From Sordaria brevicollis (Eukaryota > Ascomycota > Sordariomycetes > Sordariales > Sordariaceae), in contig JAUTDP010000002.1 of assembly GCA_033439795.1 (NCBI GenBank), forward strand, positions 5,146,001-5,210,000: DNA of 64,000 bases, read 5' to 3'. Below, one piece after another: positions 32,107 through 42,882 of the stretch. How positions within the stretch are numbered: position 1 is the stretch's first letter; each line of letters opens with the position of its first letter. Under the pieces are notes generated by a model. The model was not told the origin of the DNA. It saw only the letters and a list, made by a program, of their open reading frames with translations, and did no database searches. The translations under genes and the position numbers were made by a program.

Positions 32107-32168
32107 GAGCTTGATTTGCCGCACCGGGGTTATTATCCTTACGCACCATTTTTAACTTCATGCACCAT
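32107..32168. repeat. Left terminal inverted repeat
   Basis: About 60 bp matching the reverse complement of 42616-42677 with roughly ten mismatches, most of them transitions, and one 1-bp gap. Confidence 0.8.
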
Positions 32169-32241
32169 ATATCAATTATTATAATTTCGAGCCGTTTTTA
32201 TATACAAATTTACGTTTTTTCAATATTTCGAATACTATAAT

Positions 32242-32298
32242 ACGCCAAATCAAAGGTAGTACGCCAAATTTAAAGTAGTGCGCTAAATCATCTCGTAA
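32242..32298 (+). repeat. Three 19-bp subterminal repeats
   Basis: ACGCCAAATCAAAGGTAGT, ACGCCAAATTTAAAGTAGT and GCGCTAAATC... start at 32242, 32261 and 32280, an exact 19-bp period. Clustered subterminal repeats are transposase-binding sites in hAT elements, so these are probably relics of such sites. Confidence 0.6.
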
Positions 32299-33411
32299 TA
32301 TTTTTATAGTATTGAATATAGCAATCTAAAGATATTTACATAGTATTGAATCTATTCTACAAATTTATTTATTATCGTTACTAACGGCGGTATTATTACT
32401 AATTTCGATAGGGTAATCCCTAATTCTTAGCCAAATTTTATATAAATTTAGGTTAATAAAGTAATTAAAATCGTATATTTATACCCTTTAATCTTCTAAC
32501 GCCTCCTCTTTCGCCCTCTTTTTAATTATAATACTCTCCTTCTATACTACTATAATAAAATTAAATAGGGTAATAAATTCCTTCTTAATATCCTCTTAAG
32601 TAATAATATTATGATTAATAATAGAAATTAATAGTAAATTCGAATTATTAAATAAAAGGGGGGGAAATAAATTCAAATCTTTAGGGGGTAATAATTAAGC
32701 GGCGCGCTTATAGGAAATATATATTATTTTAGTTAAAATAATTTTAGTAGCGCCCTTCCCTCTATTTTTCCCCCTATTTCTTTTACTTCCCTTACTTTTA
32801 CCGCCCCTCTTTATACGTATTAACGTTAAAACTTACTAAATATTATTATTAATAATAATATAATTACCTTCTATAATATTCTTAATACCCTTTCTAATAT
32901 TCTCCTTATCCTTAACTATTTTATTTATTTTATTTAAAGCTTTTAAATTAAGATTAAAAATTTCTATTCGAAATAAGTTACGCTTTATAATATTAAAAAT
33001 ATAATTAATTCGCCCGCTATTACTAATATAATTAGTAATCCGCCTAAGAGGAGGAAGGGGGATAATAAACTTATTATTAAAGGGATTATACTAATTTCTA
33101 AAGCGTCCCTTAGGCATTATTTTAATCGATAAACGAATTTATAAATATTTATCGAAAATATCGAAATCCTCTACGAAATATTAAAACGGATAATAATCGA
33201 TTTTATTAATTAACGCTTTAATTAAATTCTCTTTATCGTACCGTTTTAATATTTTATAAAAATAAAGTAAATTATACTATTTTCGAAAATTATTATAATA
33301 GGGGGGGAAATTTTAAAGGTAGGGATTATTAATTAATTTAATAATAATAAAGGCTTTTTTATATTACTTTAATAATAAATTTAAAGCCTATACTATTATT
33401 TATAATACGTA

Positions 33412-33416
33412 ATCCC
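33412..33416. repeat. 5-bp target duplication ATCCC (left)
   Basis: Matches ATCCC at 40310-40314 on the other side of the LTR retrotransposon. Confidence 0.85.
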
Positions 33417-33699
33417 TGTGACGGCACGGCTCACCCGCTGGTCACCTGACTTGTCACATGTCACCAGGTTGCTCAGGGAACCAGGGATTTGCTGTTGCAG
33501 GTCACTTGTTCATGCCAGCGAACGCTGCACAGCCATTCACCCGCACAACCCATTCACTCCATGGAACGCAGGGCCTATATCTTTCCGCCCACGCTTCCAT
33601 TCTTATACGATTAGTTTTCCTTTTTTCTCCATCTTACAATTTTCTATCAATTAAGGATTATTATTATTTTATCACAAGCCCTTCCTTTTTGCCGTAACA
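33417..33699 (+). repeat. 5' LTR (283 bp)
   Basis: Differs from the 3' LTR at five positions only (33605, 33638, 33663, 33666 and 33696), each A here and G in the 3' copy. Four are TpG-to-TpA changes. A CTATAT box lies at 33574. Confidence 0.95.
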
Positions 33700-33862
33700 A
33701 TCGTAAAATCAAACCAACACTCATCGGGGACGATATAAAACATCCCACTTCGAAACAAAAGAGATCACGATTGATTGCGCGCGACACGACAGTCCCCCGC
33801 CCCCCATTTAAACAACTGCACGACTGCAACCCACACGAAATAACCAAGATACCGAACGAACA

Positions 33863-35731
33863 ATGGCGCGCGACCAGGAGGAAGCGGCTAAACTAAAGGC
33901 GCAAGCCGCTAATAAGGTCGACTTCGAATTGGCCAAATTAAACCAAAAAGAGACCCCCATCGCGAAGACCCGCTTAAGTCGCAAGTCCATCGACAACCGT
34001 CGCGTCTCTACGGCCCAAAAAGTCTAAAGCACCGCTGAGGAAACTAATAACCCCGACGCCGCTACCTTCGAATACTATAACGCCCATATAGTTCCCGAGA
34101 TTAAAGCCCAACACTTTCCCGACACGAAGGAGCACATCGAGGAGGATCTAGAGAACAAGATCAAGGACATTGCCGCTCGCTACACCTCCGGCAAGAAAGG
34201 ACCCTGCTTTCCGTTCGACCCCCTGTTCCAGCACGAAGACCCGCAACCCGAGGAATATAGAGATTTAATGGGAATCGAGGATTTTATCGCCGAGGTTAAG
34301 AAGAATCCCGACGCCATATTCAAAGAGATGAAGGCCCGCGTCGTCGCCATACTCGCTTACAAGAAGCAATCTAAGGAGCTCTACATTATCGCTCACCGTC
34401 TCAGCAAGACTATAATAGATCTAAATAACTAGATCCAGCACTTCAAGGGTATGTACTATAAGCCCGAGAAGTAGAAGAAGAAGGCGCGTTTTCAAGCCAC
34501 CATCGAAGACAACGACGAAGGCACCTAGCACCACCCTGAGGGTATCGACGCGGCAGCCCGCAAAGCCAACCAAGCCAAACATCGCGCCCTCGTTACCCAG
34601 GGCATTACTCCCGATTTCGACATCTCCGACTCTGAATCCGACTATAACAACGACAACCATCAACAAAGCAAGAAACCTACTGGTTCCGATAGGGAGATGA
34701 TGGAAGATTTGATGGCTGCTATTATAGCCAAGGACAAAGAAATTCAGGCTCTAAATCAAACAATCGCTAATGTCATTCGCGACTCGACGCGTCGCAACGC
34801 GACCCCGGGAGGCGCCTCCATTCTCACCACCAGCGGAAAGTCTTCCAAGATCTCAGACCCCCCTGTCTTCCATACCGACAAGAACAAAGACACCGTTACC
34901 TTTGAGGTCTGGCACCGCACTATGCTCAACAAGTTGAAGGTCAACTCTGACCACTTTGCCGATGACGAAGCCAAGCAAGCCTACATCGAGAACCGCCTAG
35001 CCGGCTATACCGCTAAGGATCTTCAGCCTTACCTACGCGACACCCACCCGAATTAGATCTATTCTTCCAAAGCCTTAATAGCCTATCTGAAACGTCAATA
35101 CGACAACCCCAACGTAGCTCGTTAAGCGATCGAAGAATTCGAGAAGCTCCGCATATACTAGGATGATTTCCATATTTTTAAGAACAAATTTATTCGTCTC
35201 GCTGGCGAGTGCCAGATCCCCCAGTCCAATTAGAAAAAAGCCTTTCACCGTCGCTTATTTACGGACCTCCAAGTTGGCATAGCCCTATACGCCACTTTGG
35301 ATGCGGTCGACTTCGATAGATATATAAAGACTACTAAGCAAGTTACTTATGCACAGAAGGCAGCCAAGCGGACTACCACTACTTCATCTTCTAACTCAAA
35401 CAACCGTAGTCGCGGAAATAACAATGGAAGTAGCAGCAACAACACCGGCGGAGGAAGAGGCTCCTCTTCGACTGGAGGTAATTCCAATACTAGTAGCAAC
35501 AGCCGAAACCTAACCAAAAAAGAGATCGATAATATATTCCGTAAAAGAATATACTTCACTTATAAGGAACAAGGACATCGCGCCAAGGATTATCCCAAGA
35601 AGCCCGACTCGAGCGGACGCCCTACAGCCGCGACCGACCACCGTACCCGCCTTCAATCTATATACGCCCGTTATAGAATCAAGGATAAAGAGGAGGACAA
35701 GGGTAAAGAGAAGGATAAATCAAAAAACTAA
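33863..35731 (+). pseudogene. gag: Gag polyprotein gene, RIP-broken
   Basis: The frame starts at ATG 33863 (MARDQEEAAKLKAQAANKVD), 164 bp after the 5' LTR, and runs to TAA at 35729. At least eight in-frame stops occur, including TAA at 34025 and TAG at 34430, 34472, 34526 and 35054, many in places expected for Trp or Gln. The C-terminal part has an Asn/Ser/Gly-rich linker followed by a nucleic-acid-binding knuckle (35552-35593) in which all three cysteines of the CX2CX4HX4C pattern have become Tyr while the His remains. The longest intact pieces are 34697-35056 and 35297-35731. It would normally form the particle that packages the element RNA; this copy cannot. Confidence 0.88.
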
Positions 35732-35799
35732 ACACCCTAAACAAAACAAACTCCCGTTCAAGGAGGTCTATATAGCAAAGACAAAGAAAAGCACCTAAC

Positions 35800-38700
35800 G
35801 GCGCGAAGAAAAATTTCCTACATAATTACTTAGGAGGAGACCCCTTTACTATATCCGCCCTCATAGGTAGCAATAGAATCACCATCACTGTTAAAGAAGC
35901 CATCATAGACTCGGGAGCAGCCACGCACATTCTAATTAACCAAAAGACCGCAAATCGCCTACAACGCCTCTTAGGACTCGAAGCAAAGAACGACTTCGAC
36001 CCTATCAATGTAGGAGGACCCTTTGCGGAGGAAAATGGCAAAAAGATCACTACCGCACTCAAAGCGAACGTTACGATACAAAACCGCACCGCCCGCAATG
36101 AGTAGCTAGTTGTTGCCGACATCCACCACAACATAATAATCGGCCGCATTTGGTTCGAACACCACGACGTAACAATCGACTACTTACGCAAAAGGTTATT
36201 ATTTAGCGACGACTAGCCAATAGACCCCGACTAGATAAGGAATATTCACATCGAAGATAAGGAAGGTCAACCTATCGATCCAAAACACTAGGAGGACGTC
36301 ATCCATAGAGAACAACTCATAAAAAGAGAGGATAAACGAAGGCGTAACAGGGCCGCAATACATCGCCGAATTCGAGAGCTCGAAAATACTCCACAACCTT
36401 CACCTTCGACCAAACAAACAACGCGCCCAATAATTAACATTCTTCAAAGAACCACAACCGACAAAAAGACAACCGACCCCACCAAAAAAGCACAAGACTC
36501 CATAGAGCAGGCTTTGCAAAACGAGCTTCTACCGCCACCAATAGAGCCAAAGAAAGCGCTAACAAAAATATTAAAAGAGCAAAAAAGAAATCTCAAAGAG
36601 GATCTAAAGCACTTCAAGGAACAACTACAGGGAGAGGACTTCAACAATAGTATAAAGAAAGACGACCAGGGTTACTTCAAATAGAAAAGGGGAGCCGCGT
36701 AGTACAAAGAGCGAATGCCCAATATAGCTATTATTAATTCTGTAGCCCTCATGCAGATAGCAAAGAAAGAGCACCTAGGAGTAACGAGCTTGTACGAGAT
36801 CGATCGCTTCATCGAAGAACGCAGGGACCAGGAATATCTTAACGGCCTAAATCCGGAGGAACGGGAACAAACTCTACAACGGATTCCCACTCGTTACCAT
36901 AGCTACGAGGATATCTTCAGCAAACGACGGTCAAATGCGTTACCAAAGCCAAGGAATAGTAATTACCGCATCCGACTACAAAAGGGAGCCAACCCTAAAA
37001 ATTTAGGTTATAGCCCATTATACAAAATAAATACGGACGAACTAAAAGCATATCGATTATACATTATAGAGAATCTAAACAAAGGTTTCATTAAAAGCAA
37101 CTCCGCGCCATAGGCTACCCCCATTCTCTTTATACCCAAGGCTAATAGAAAACTCCGCTTTTGCGTAAACTATCGGAAGCTAAACAAGATCACCCGGAAA
37201 GACCGCTACCCACTACCTCTTATCGAAGAAACGTTAGCCCGAATAACCAAAGCGAAAATCTTTACCAAAATCGATATCCGGCAAACCTTCCATCGTATCC
37301 GCATACATCCAAACAATAAGGAGCTCACGACCTTCCGTACTCAATATAGGGCCTATAAGTACAAGGTATTGCCTTTCGGATTGACCAATAGACCATCAAC
37401 GTTTCAAAAGTATATCAACGACGCTCTAATAGGATACTTGGACGATTTTTACAGTACCTACATCGATAATATTCTAATCTACTCTGACAACGAAGAGGAA
37501 CACGAAATCCACGTTAAAAAAGTACTGGAAAGGCTCCGCCAGGCCGGGCTGCAAGCTAATCTAAACAAGTACGAATTCCACGTTACCAAGACGAAGTTTC
37601 TAGGGTTCATCATCGGTATTAATAGGATCTCGGTAGACCCGGCGAAGATCCAAGTAGTTAAGGAATAGAAAGAACCATCAACGGTCAAAAGCGTACAATC
37701 GTTCTTAGGCTTCTGTAACTTCTACCGCAAATTTATAAGGGAATATAGGAGGATTTCGAAGCCGCTAACAGCGTTAACAAGAAAAGGGGAAGCGTTCAAC
37801 TAGACAAGGGAGTGTCAAGTGGCGTTTAATACCTTAAAGCAATGCTTAATCGACGCACCAGTGCTCGCCCACTTCGATTTCGAGAAGGAGACAAGGTTGG
37901 AGACGGATGCGTCAGACGGGGTGTTAGCTAGCGTTTTATCTCAGAAGCACGAGGATGGGTGGCACCCTATCGCCTATTTCTCAGAAACAATGCAGGGAGC
38001 AGAACACAACTACCCGATACACAACAAGGAGATGCTAGCAGTGATGAGAGCGTTAGCATATTGGCGCTCGGAGCTCATCGGGCTCCAACGGACCGAGCCT
38101 TTTACGATCATCACGGACCACGAGGCGTTGAAGTACTTTAGCACCAAACGCCTGTTGAATGCGAAACAAGCAGCATGGGCACAATCATTGTCGCAATACG
38201 ATTTCCTGATTACTTACCGACCCGGCAAGGACAACGCCGCGGCTAACGCTTTATCTCGGAAATCTAAGGATGTCAAGGACCAGAAGGAAAGGAAGGAGCT
38301 ACAACGGACCATACGCCTCTTCAAACCTGCGGGGGAGGGGGAGGACACGGTTCGTGTCTGCACACTGGACGTAGTGGATATCCCTAAAACAACGATCGGT
38401 CACGAGCTCATTCATCAACTACTAGAAGCCAACAAAACGGATACCTCATTAGAAGAATATCGAAAGAAAGCTCGGCGGGGAGAATCAGACTTCACGATAT
38501 TGCAAGAACAGTTACTACTATTTCGCAGCCGCCTCGTGGTCCCGGAAGGAACATTAAGAACCCGAGCAATTCAGGACTGCCACGATACATTAGCAACAGC
38601 CCACCCCGGAAGGAACAAAACACGGAAACTGGTAATGACTCGATATTGGTGGCCCGGCTTGGTGGGAGACGTGGATCGTTATGTAGCCAACTGCACGGTT

Positions 38701-39978
38701 TGCCATACTTCAAAGTACCCTCGAGGCAAGACACCGGGGATGCTCCAGAGCATCGAGGCACCTAAAAGGATTTGGAACCGTCTGGTGGTGGACTTCAAGA
38801 AGATGCCTATGGATAAACACGGCTACGACAACTTGATGAGCATGATCGATCCCCTATCAAAGACCACTTAGCTATTTCCTTATAAGTCAACAATCACGGG
38901 CAAAGAAGCTTGTAAGCTGTATTATGAAGGGCCATTCCGCATCTTTGGTCCACCCAAGGAACTCATCAGCGACAGGGGACCGCAATTTAGATCAGACTTT
39001 TCACAGGAATTGGCTTCTTTGATCGGGACCAAGTGGTCGTTGGCCTCAGCCGGACACTCACAGACCTCAGGCCAAGTCGAGAACCTCCACGAATGGATCG
39101 ATCAGAGACTACGACCATACATCAGCCACAACCAAGATAACTGGTCGGAGATGATCCCGGCCTTAGACTACGTACAGAATAGTTTACCACAGGACAGCAC
39201 GGGCCTCCAACCCCATAAGATCTTATTCGGATTCCCAATGCCTACCTTTTCGGACTAGAAGGCAATGACCAGCTTAGAAGGCACGCCTTCTATGGAACGC
39301 CTAAACCGACAAGATGCTCGAGATGCCGCTGAGAAAATTCAGAGATACGTGGATCACGCCAGGAAGTGTATCGAGGCAGCACAACGGAAACAGGCCATTC
39401 AAGCAAACAAGAAACGTTGTGAGCCGGACTTCGACGTGGGAGATCGAGTCTTCATTGTCAAGAAGAGCTGGTCGACCGACCGTCCGAGCGACAAGCTGGA
39501 TTTTCCATTGACAAGGCAACATTTTCCCATCGTGGGCAAGAAGGGCAGTGCTTTCCTAGTACAACTGCCTTCTTCGTGGAAGATGTCCAACCAATTCCCA
39601 CCGGATAGACTGAGGAAGTTTCCAAACAACCCATTACCAGGACAGGCACCGGAAAACCCGCCAGGGGAGATTGTGTTTGAGGACGAAGAGTACGAAGTGG
39701 AGGAGATTACGGCTTCAAAGGTAGACCGAGGTAAGCTGTTTTACCAGGCAAAGTGGACCGGTTGGGACCCAGACCCGGAGTGGTATCCTGCCAGCGATTT
39801 CAAGAACGCAGCAACCAAGTTGAAAGAGTACCATGAGGAACATCCGGAGGCGGCCGGGCCCCCTCGGAGGTTGCAGGATTGGATCATGGCGGCGACACGA
39901 GAGGAGGAAGCACCAGAGCATGAGGAGGATGATTTGCCAGTCCAGACAGGTAACAGGAGGTTGAGGAGGAGGAAGTAA
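35800..39978 (+). pseudogene. pol: Pol polyprotein gene, RIP-broken
   Basis: All pieces lie in one frame, one base back from gag. In order: aspartic protease with IIDSGAATHIL (near 35902); reverse transcriptase (about 37110-37670) with LPFGLTNRPSTFQKYINDAL and the active-site motif changed to YIDN (37459-37470); RNase H (about 37819-38260) with ETDASDG, NKEML, TDHEALKYF and a GKDNAAANALSR end; integrase (about 38560-39260) with a CTVCHTSK zinc motif, VVDF, SDRGPQF and GQVENLHEW; and a chromodomain (about 39670-39860) with YEVEEI and YQAKWTGWDPDPEWYPASDF. TAG stops occur at 36214, 36232, 37111, 37666, 37801, 38869 and 39256 among others. The loss of the second catalytic Asp and the stops make it inactive. 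Confidence 0.9.
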
Positions 39979-39989
39979 TCACGTTTTCG

Positions 39990-40010
39990 AAAGACTCGAG
40001 GCGAGTCTTT
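39990..40010 (+). other. 9-bp perfect hairpin before the polypurine tract
   Basis: AAAGACTCG AGG CGAGTCTTT is a 9-bp stem with a 3-base loop, between the pol stop (39976-39978) and the polypurine tract. It could be an RNA signal of the element; the function is unknown. Confidence 0.5.
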
Positions 40011-40012
40011 TC

Positions 40013-40026
40013 AAAGGGGGGGGTGA
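40013..40026 (+). other. Polypurine tract
   Basis: AAAGGGGGGGG followed by TGA directly precedes the 3' LTR. This is the usual plus-strand primer position of LTR retrotransposons. Confidence 0.8.
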
Positions 40027-40309
40027 TGTGACGGCACGGCTCACCCGCTGGTCACCTGACTTGTCACATGTCACCAGGTTGCTCAGGGAACCAGGGATTT
40101 GCTGTTGCAGGTCACTTGTTCATGCCAGCGAACGCTGCACAGCCATTCACCCGCACAACCCATTCACTCCATGGAACGCAGGGCCTATATCTTTCCGCCC
40201 ACGCTTCCATTCTTGTACGATTAGTTTTCCTTTTTTCTCCATCTTACGATTTTCTATCAATTAAGGATTATTGTTGTTTTATCACAAGCCCTTCCTTTTT
40301 GCCGTGACA
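40027..40309 (+). repeat. 3' LTR (283 bp)
   Basis: Full-length match to 33417-33699 with five differences. It begins TGTGACGGCACGG and ends GCCGTGACA. Confidence 0.95.
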
Positions 40310-40314
40310 ATCCC
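40310..40314. repeat. 5-bp target duplication ATCCC (right)
   Basis: Same 5 bp as 33412-33416. The sequence beyond it resumes the AT-rich older transposon. Confidence 0.85.
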
Positions 40315-42615
40315 CTAATTATTCTTTATATAAATATTTATAATATACCCAAATATTAAAAACGGTAATCTATTCCTTATATATATTATACTATTTAGTA
40401 ATAATAATTCTAATAGCCTAAAAAAACCTTATTAAAATTAATATATATTAATAATCCCTCCCCCTTAATGTTAATGTTAATAAATTCGTTAAAAGAAATA
40501 ATTTTATAATGAAAATTAAAGTTCGAATTAGTATAATAATTAGTTTATTCGAATTTATAGGGTAAGAACTCCTCTTTAAAATATTAGAATAAACGTAACT
40601 ATATTTCCTTAAATATTATTTCTATTAAATCTTTTATATTACAAAATTTAGCAAGGCCTTTATTAAATACTATATATTACTAATAAATAAAAAAAGTAAT
40701 CTTTATTTAAGTAAATTTCTTAAATAACGAATTTATTTATACCTTAGTCCCAACGGCCGTACGAACCTTTTAATATTAGCGCTACAATTTTGCGAGGTCC
40801 TCCTTATTATTAACGGGCTCGTTATCGTTAATTTAATGGGGTTAAGTAGATTAGGGGGGTTATAATTATTAAGTAAATTACTAAATAAATTATTAAATAA
40901 ATTACTAAATAAATTAGAAATTTTTATAACTATATTTAGCCTTCCCCTTCCCTTTTACCTTCTTCTTCCCTTTACTCGTTACCTTCTCCTTTACCCAATA
41001 TTTTTTAATAACCGTAATAACGTTATTATTAAAATACTAAATATAATATTAATATTATACATTAGGAAAATAGGCGTTTAGAGCGGTAATAAATTAAGAA
41101 TTATTATTTATAATAATAATTTCGGGTAAAAAGACCTCTTCATTATCTATAAATTCCTATATTTATTTAAAGTATTAATTAAAACCCCCTTTCTTATATT
41201 CGTCGTTAATTAAGCATTAGAATATAAACGCCGTATTATACGTAAATATAATAATAATATTTATAATAAACGGTTTATAAAAGCGGTTAATTTTATAAAT
41301 TATATTAATTATTAATACGTAGGGATAATCCTTTTAAATAATCTCTTAATTAATTAATACCTAAAATACTTTATCGAAAATTATACACTCTTCGTTTAAA
41401 AAGCTAAGCTCTACCTATATAATTTCCCGGTCTTTATATTCGAAATCCGCTTCCCAATTAAATATTTAAACGAAATTTTAAATATTAATATATCCTTTCT
41501 TTTATACCTTATAGGCGTAATACTGTATATTAGAATAATTTTTAATAATTAATAAAAAGTAAGGATATTCGCGTTTAATAAATTATTTAATTATACGGAT
41601 AGCTAATTCCCATTACGTAAAAAGGTAATAAATATACTCTAATTCCTCCTTTATAATAGCAAAACGAATAATTAAAAAAATAGTTAAAATAATAATTGAA
41701 AAGTAATTTTAATATTAGAGGTTAATAATTATAAAAATATAGAATTTATTTACGTCGTTATTATTTACATTATTATTAACTATTAAAATATATTTAAAAT
41801 TAAATTTAAATAAATAGCCCTATACAATTTTCTTAAAACCTCTTCGAAATTATATAACCTCCTTAGGTATAGGGTATTCGCAATATTTAATATACTTATA
41901 TTATAATTAATTAGAGGAGAGCTTACTATTTACCCGGGTATTACCCTCTAAAAAACGTGTACGTTACGTTATTACCGATATTATATAATAGCGGTAAAAA
42001 GCTAATATAGTATTATTTATTACTTTATATATTATAGGGCTTATTTTAAAGAATTCGTTATTTAGGTTAATTAATTAAATTAAACCCATTAATTAAGGAG
42101 GAGGAAGGCGCTTATTAGGGTATTTATTAAAAGAGGAAAATTAATCGCCATCGTTCTCCTAATTACTTTTATTAGCGTTAAAGATATTAATTAGAATTTA
42201 TTCGCGTTAATTAAATATAAAGGATTCTCCGTAATCGGGAGAGGGAGAGGGAAATTAATCGCGTTCGCTAATACTATCGCTAGCGGTATAAAAATTAGCC
42301 TAGGAAAATACTAGAAAGGATATTATAATTAAATAAATAATTAATTATAATAATAATAATATTATAGAATTTTATTAATAATTGTATACGATTGCGCGTA
42401 ATCGGTTTAGTAGTATAGGGTATAGGGTACGATGTATATAGGTAGGTATTGGGATGGCCTTGCGGGATTTTGCTTATATAGATATATTATAAAATTCGTA
42501 AAGTTTTTTTTCGGGTATGGGGTTGAATATTTAAAACATTTTATAGGGCCAATTTACTATACAAAATGGGGGAAGTTATATATTAGGTATTATTGGCTAT
42601 TATATGGGCCCTCGA

Positions 42616-42677
42616 GGGTGTATGAAGTCAAAAAAGGGTACATAAGGACAATGACCCCGGTGCGGCAAGTTAAGCTC
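42616..42677. repeat. Right terminal inverted repeat
   Basis: Reverse complement of the left TIR, ending GGTGCGGCAAGTTAAGCTC against the duplication at 42678. Confidence 0.8.
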
Positions 42678-42685
42678 TTAAATAA
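42678..42685. repeat. Right 8-bp target duplication TTAAATAA
   Basis: Identical to 32099-32106. Normal GC content returns immediately after it. Confidence 0.8.
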
Positions 42686-42882
42686 CCATGGCCATGCCCA
42701 CGACCGCCACAATGTTCTTCTCCTTCTCCTCCTCCAACCATTTCATCACAGTCGAGTTCCACCACATCAGTTCAACGTAACACGGCGTGTCATCCATCGC
42801 TTCAGAATAACTACCGGCACAGCAGCTCTTTCTTTCAAACATCGATGTATTCGACATCCGCTTGCCTTTGACGACGACGACT

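Larger units (their letters stand above)
33417..40309 (+). mobile_element. Ty3/gypsy chromodomain LTR retrotransposon (chromovirus), RIP-inactivated
   Basis: A complete 6,893-bp element: two 283-bp LTRs (TGTGACGG...TGACA or TAACA), a 5-bp target duplication, gag, then pol in a different frame with protease, reverse transcriptase, RNase H, integrase and a C-terminal chromodomain, and a G-rich polypurine tract before the 3' LTR. Domain order and chromodomain place it in the fungal chromoviruses. Gag occupies the frame starting at 33863 and pol the frame one base back. Both are broken by many stops, nearly all TAG with a few TAA and none TGA seen, as expected from TGG-to-TAG and CAA-to-TAA changes by RIP. 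It lies inside the older DNA transposon. Confidence 0.95.
32107..42677. mobile_element. RIP-degraded TIR DNA transposon (8-bp TSD, hAT-like) with nested LTR element
   Basis: The ends are inverted repeats of about 60 bp. The left begins GAGCTTGATTTGCCGCACCG and the minus strand of the right begins GAGCTTAACTTGCCGCACCG. Both continue through matching TCCTTA and ACTTCAT.CACC motifs with mainly C/T and G/A differences. Both ends abut TTAAATAA. Excluding the inserted gypsy element and its extra 5-bp duplication, the unit is 3,673 bp. The interior is extremely AT-rich with no open frame, the appearance of strong RIP. An 8-bp duplication with TIRs and subterminal repeats is typical of the hAT superfamily, but P-type and Merlin elements also give 8-9 bp, and no transposase can be read. 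The superfamily call is therefore tentative. Confidence 0.8.

Noticed and set aside
33418..33697. Open frames repeated in both LTRs (33418-33697 and 40028-40307)
   Set aside because: These are non-coding LTR sequence; the identical frames simply reflect LTR identity.
32107..42677. A centromere or rDNA spacer as the reason for the AT-rich island
   Set aside because: Edges coincide exactly with TIRs and a target duplication, so a RIPed transposon explains it.
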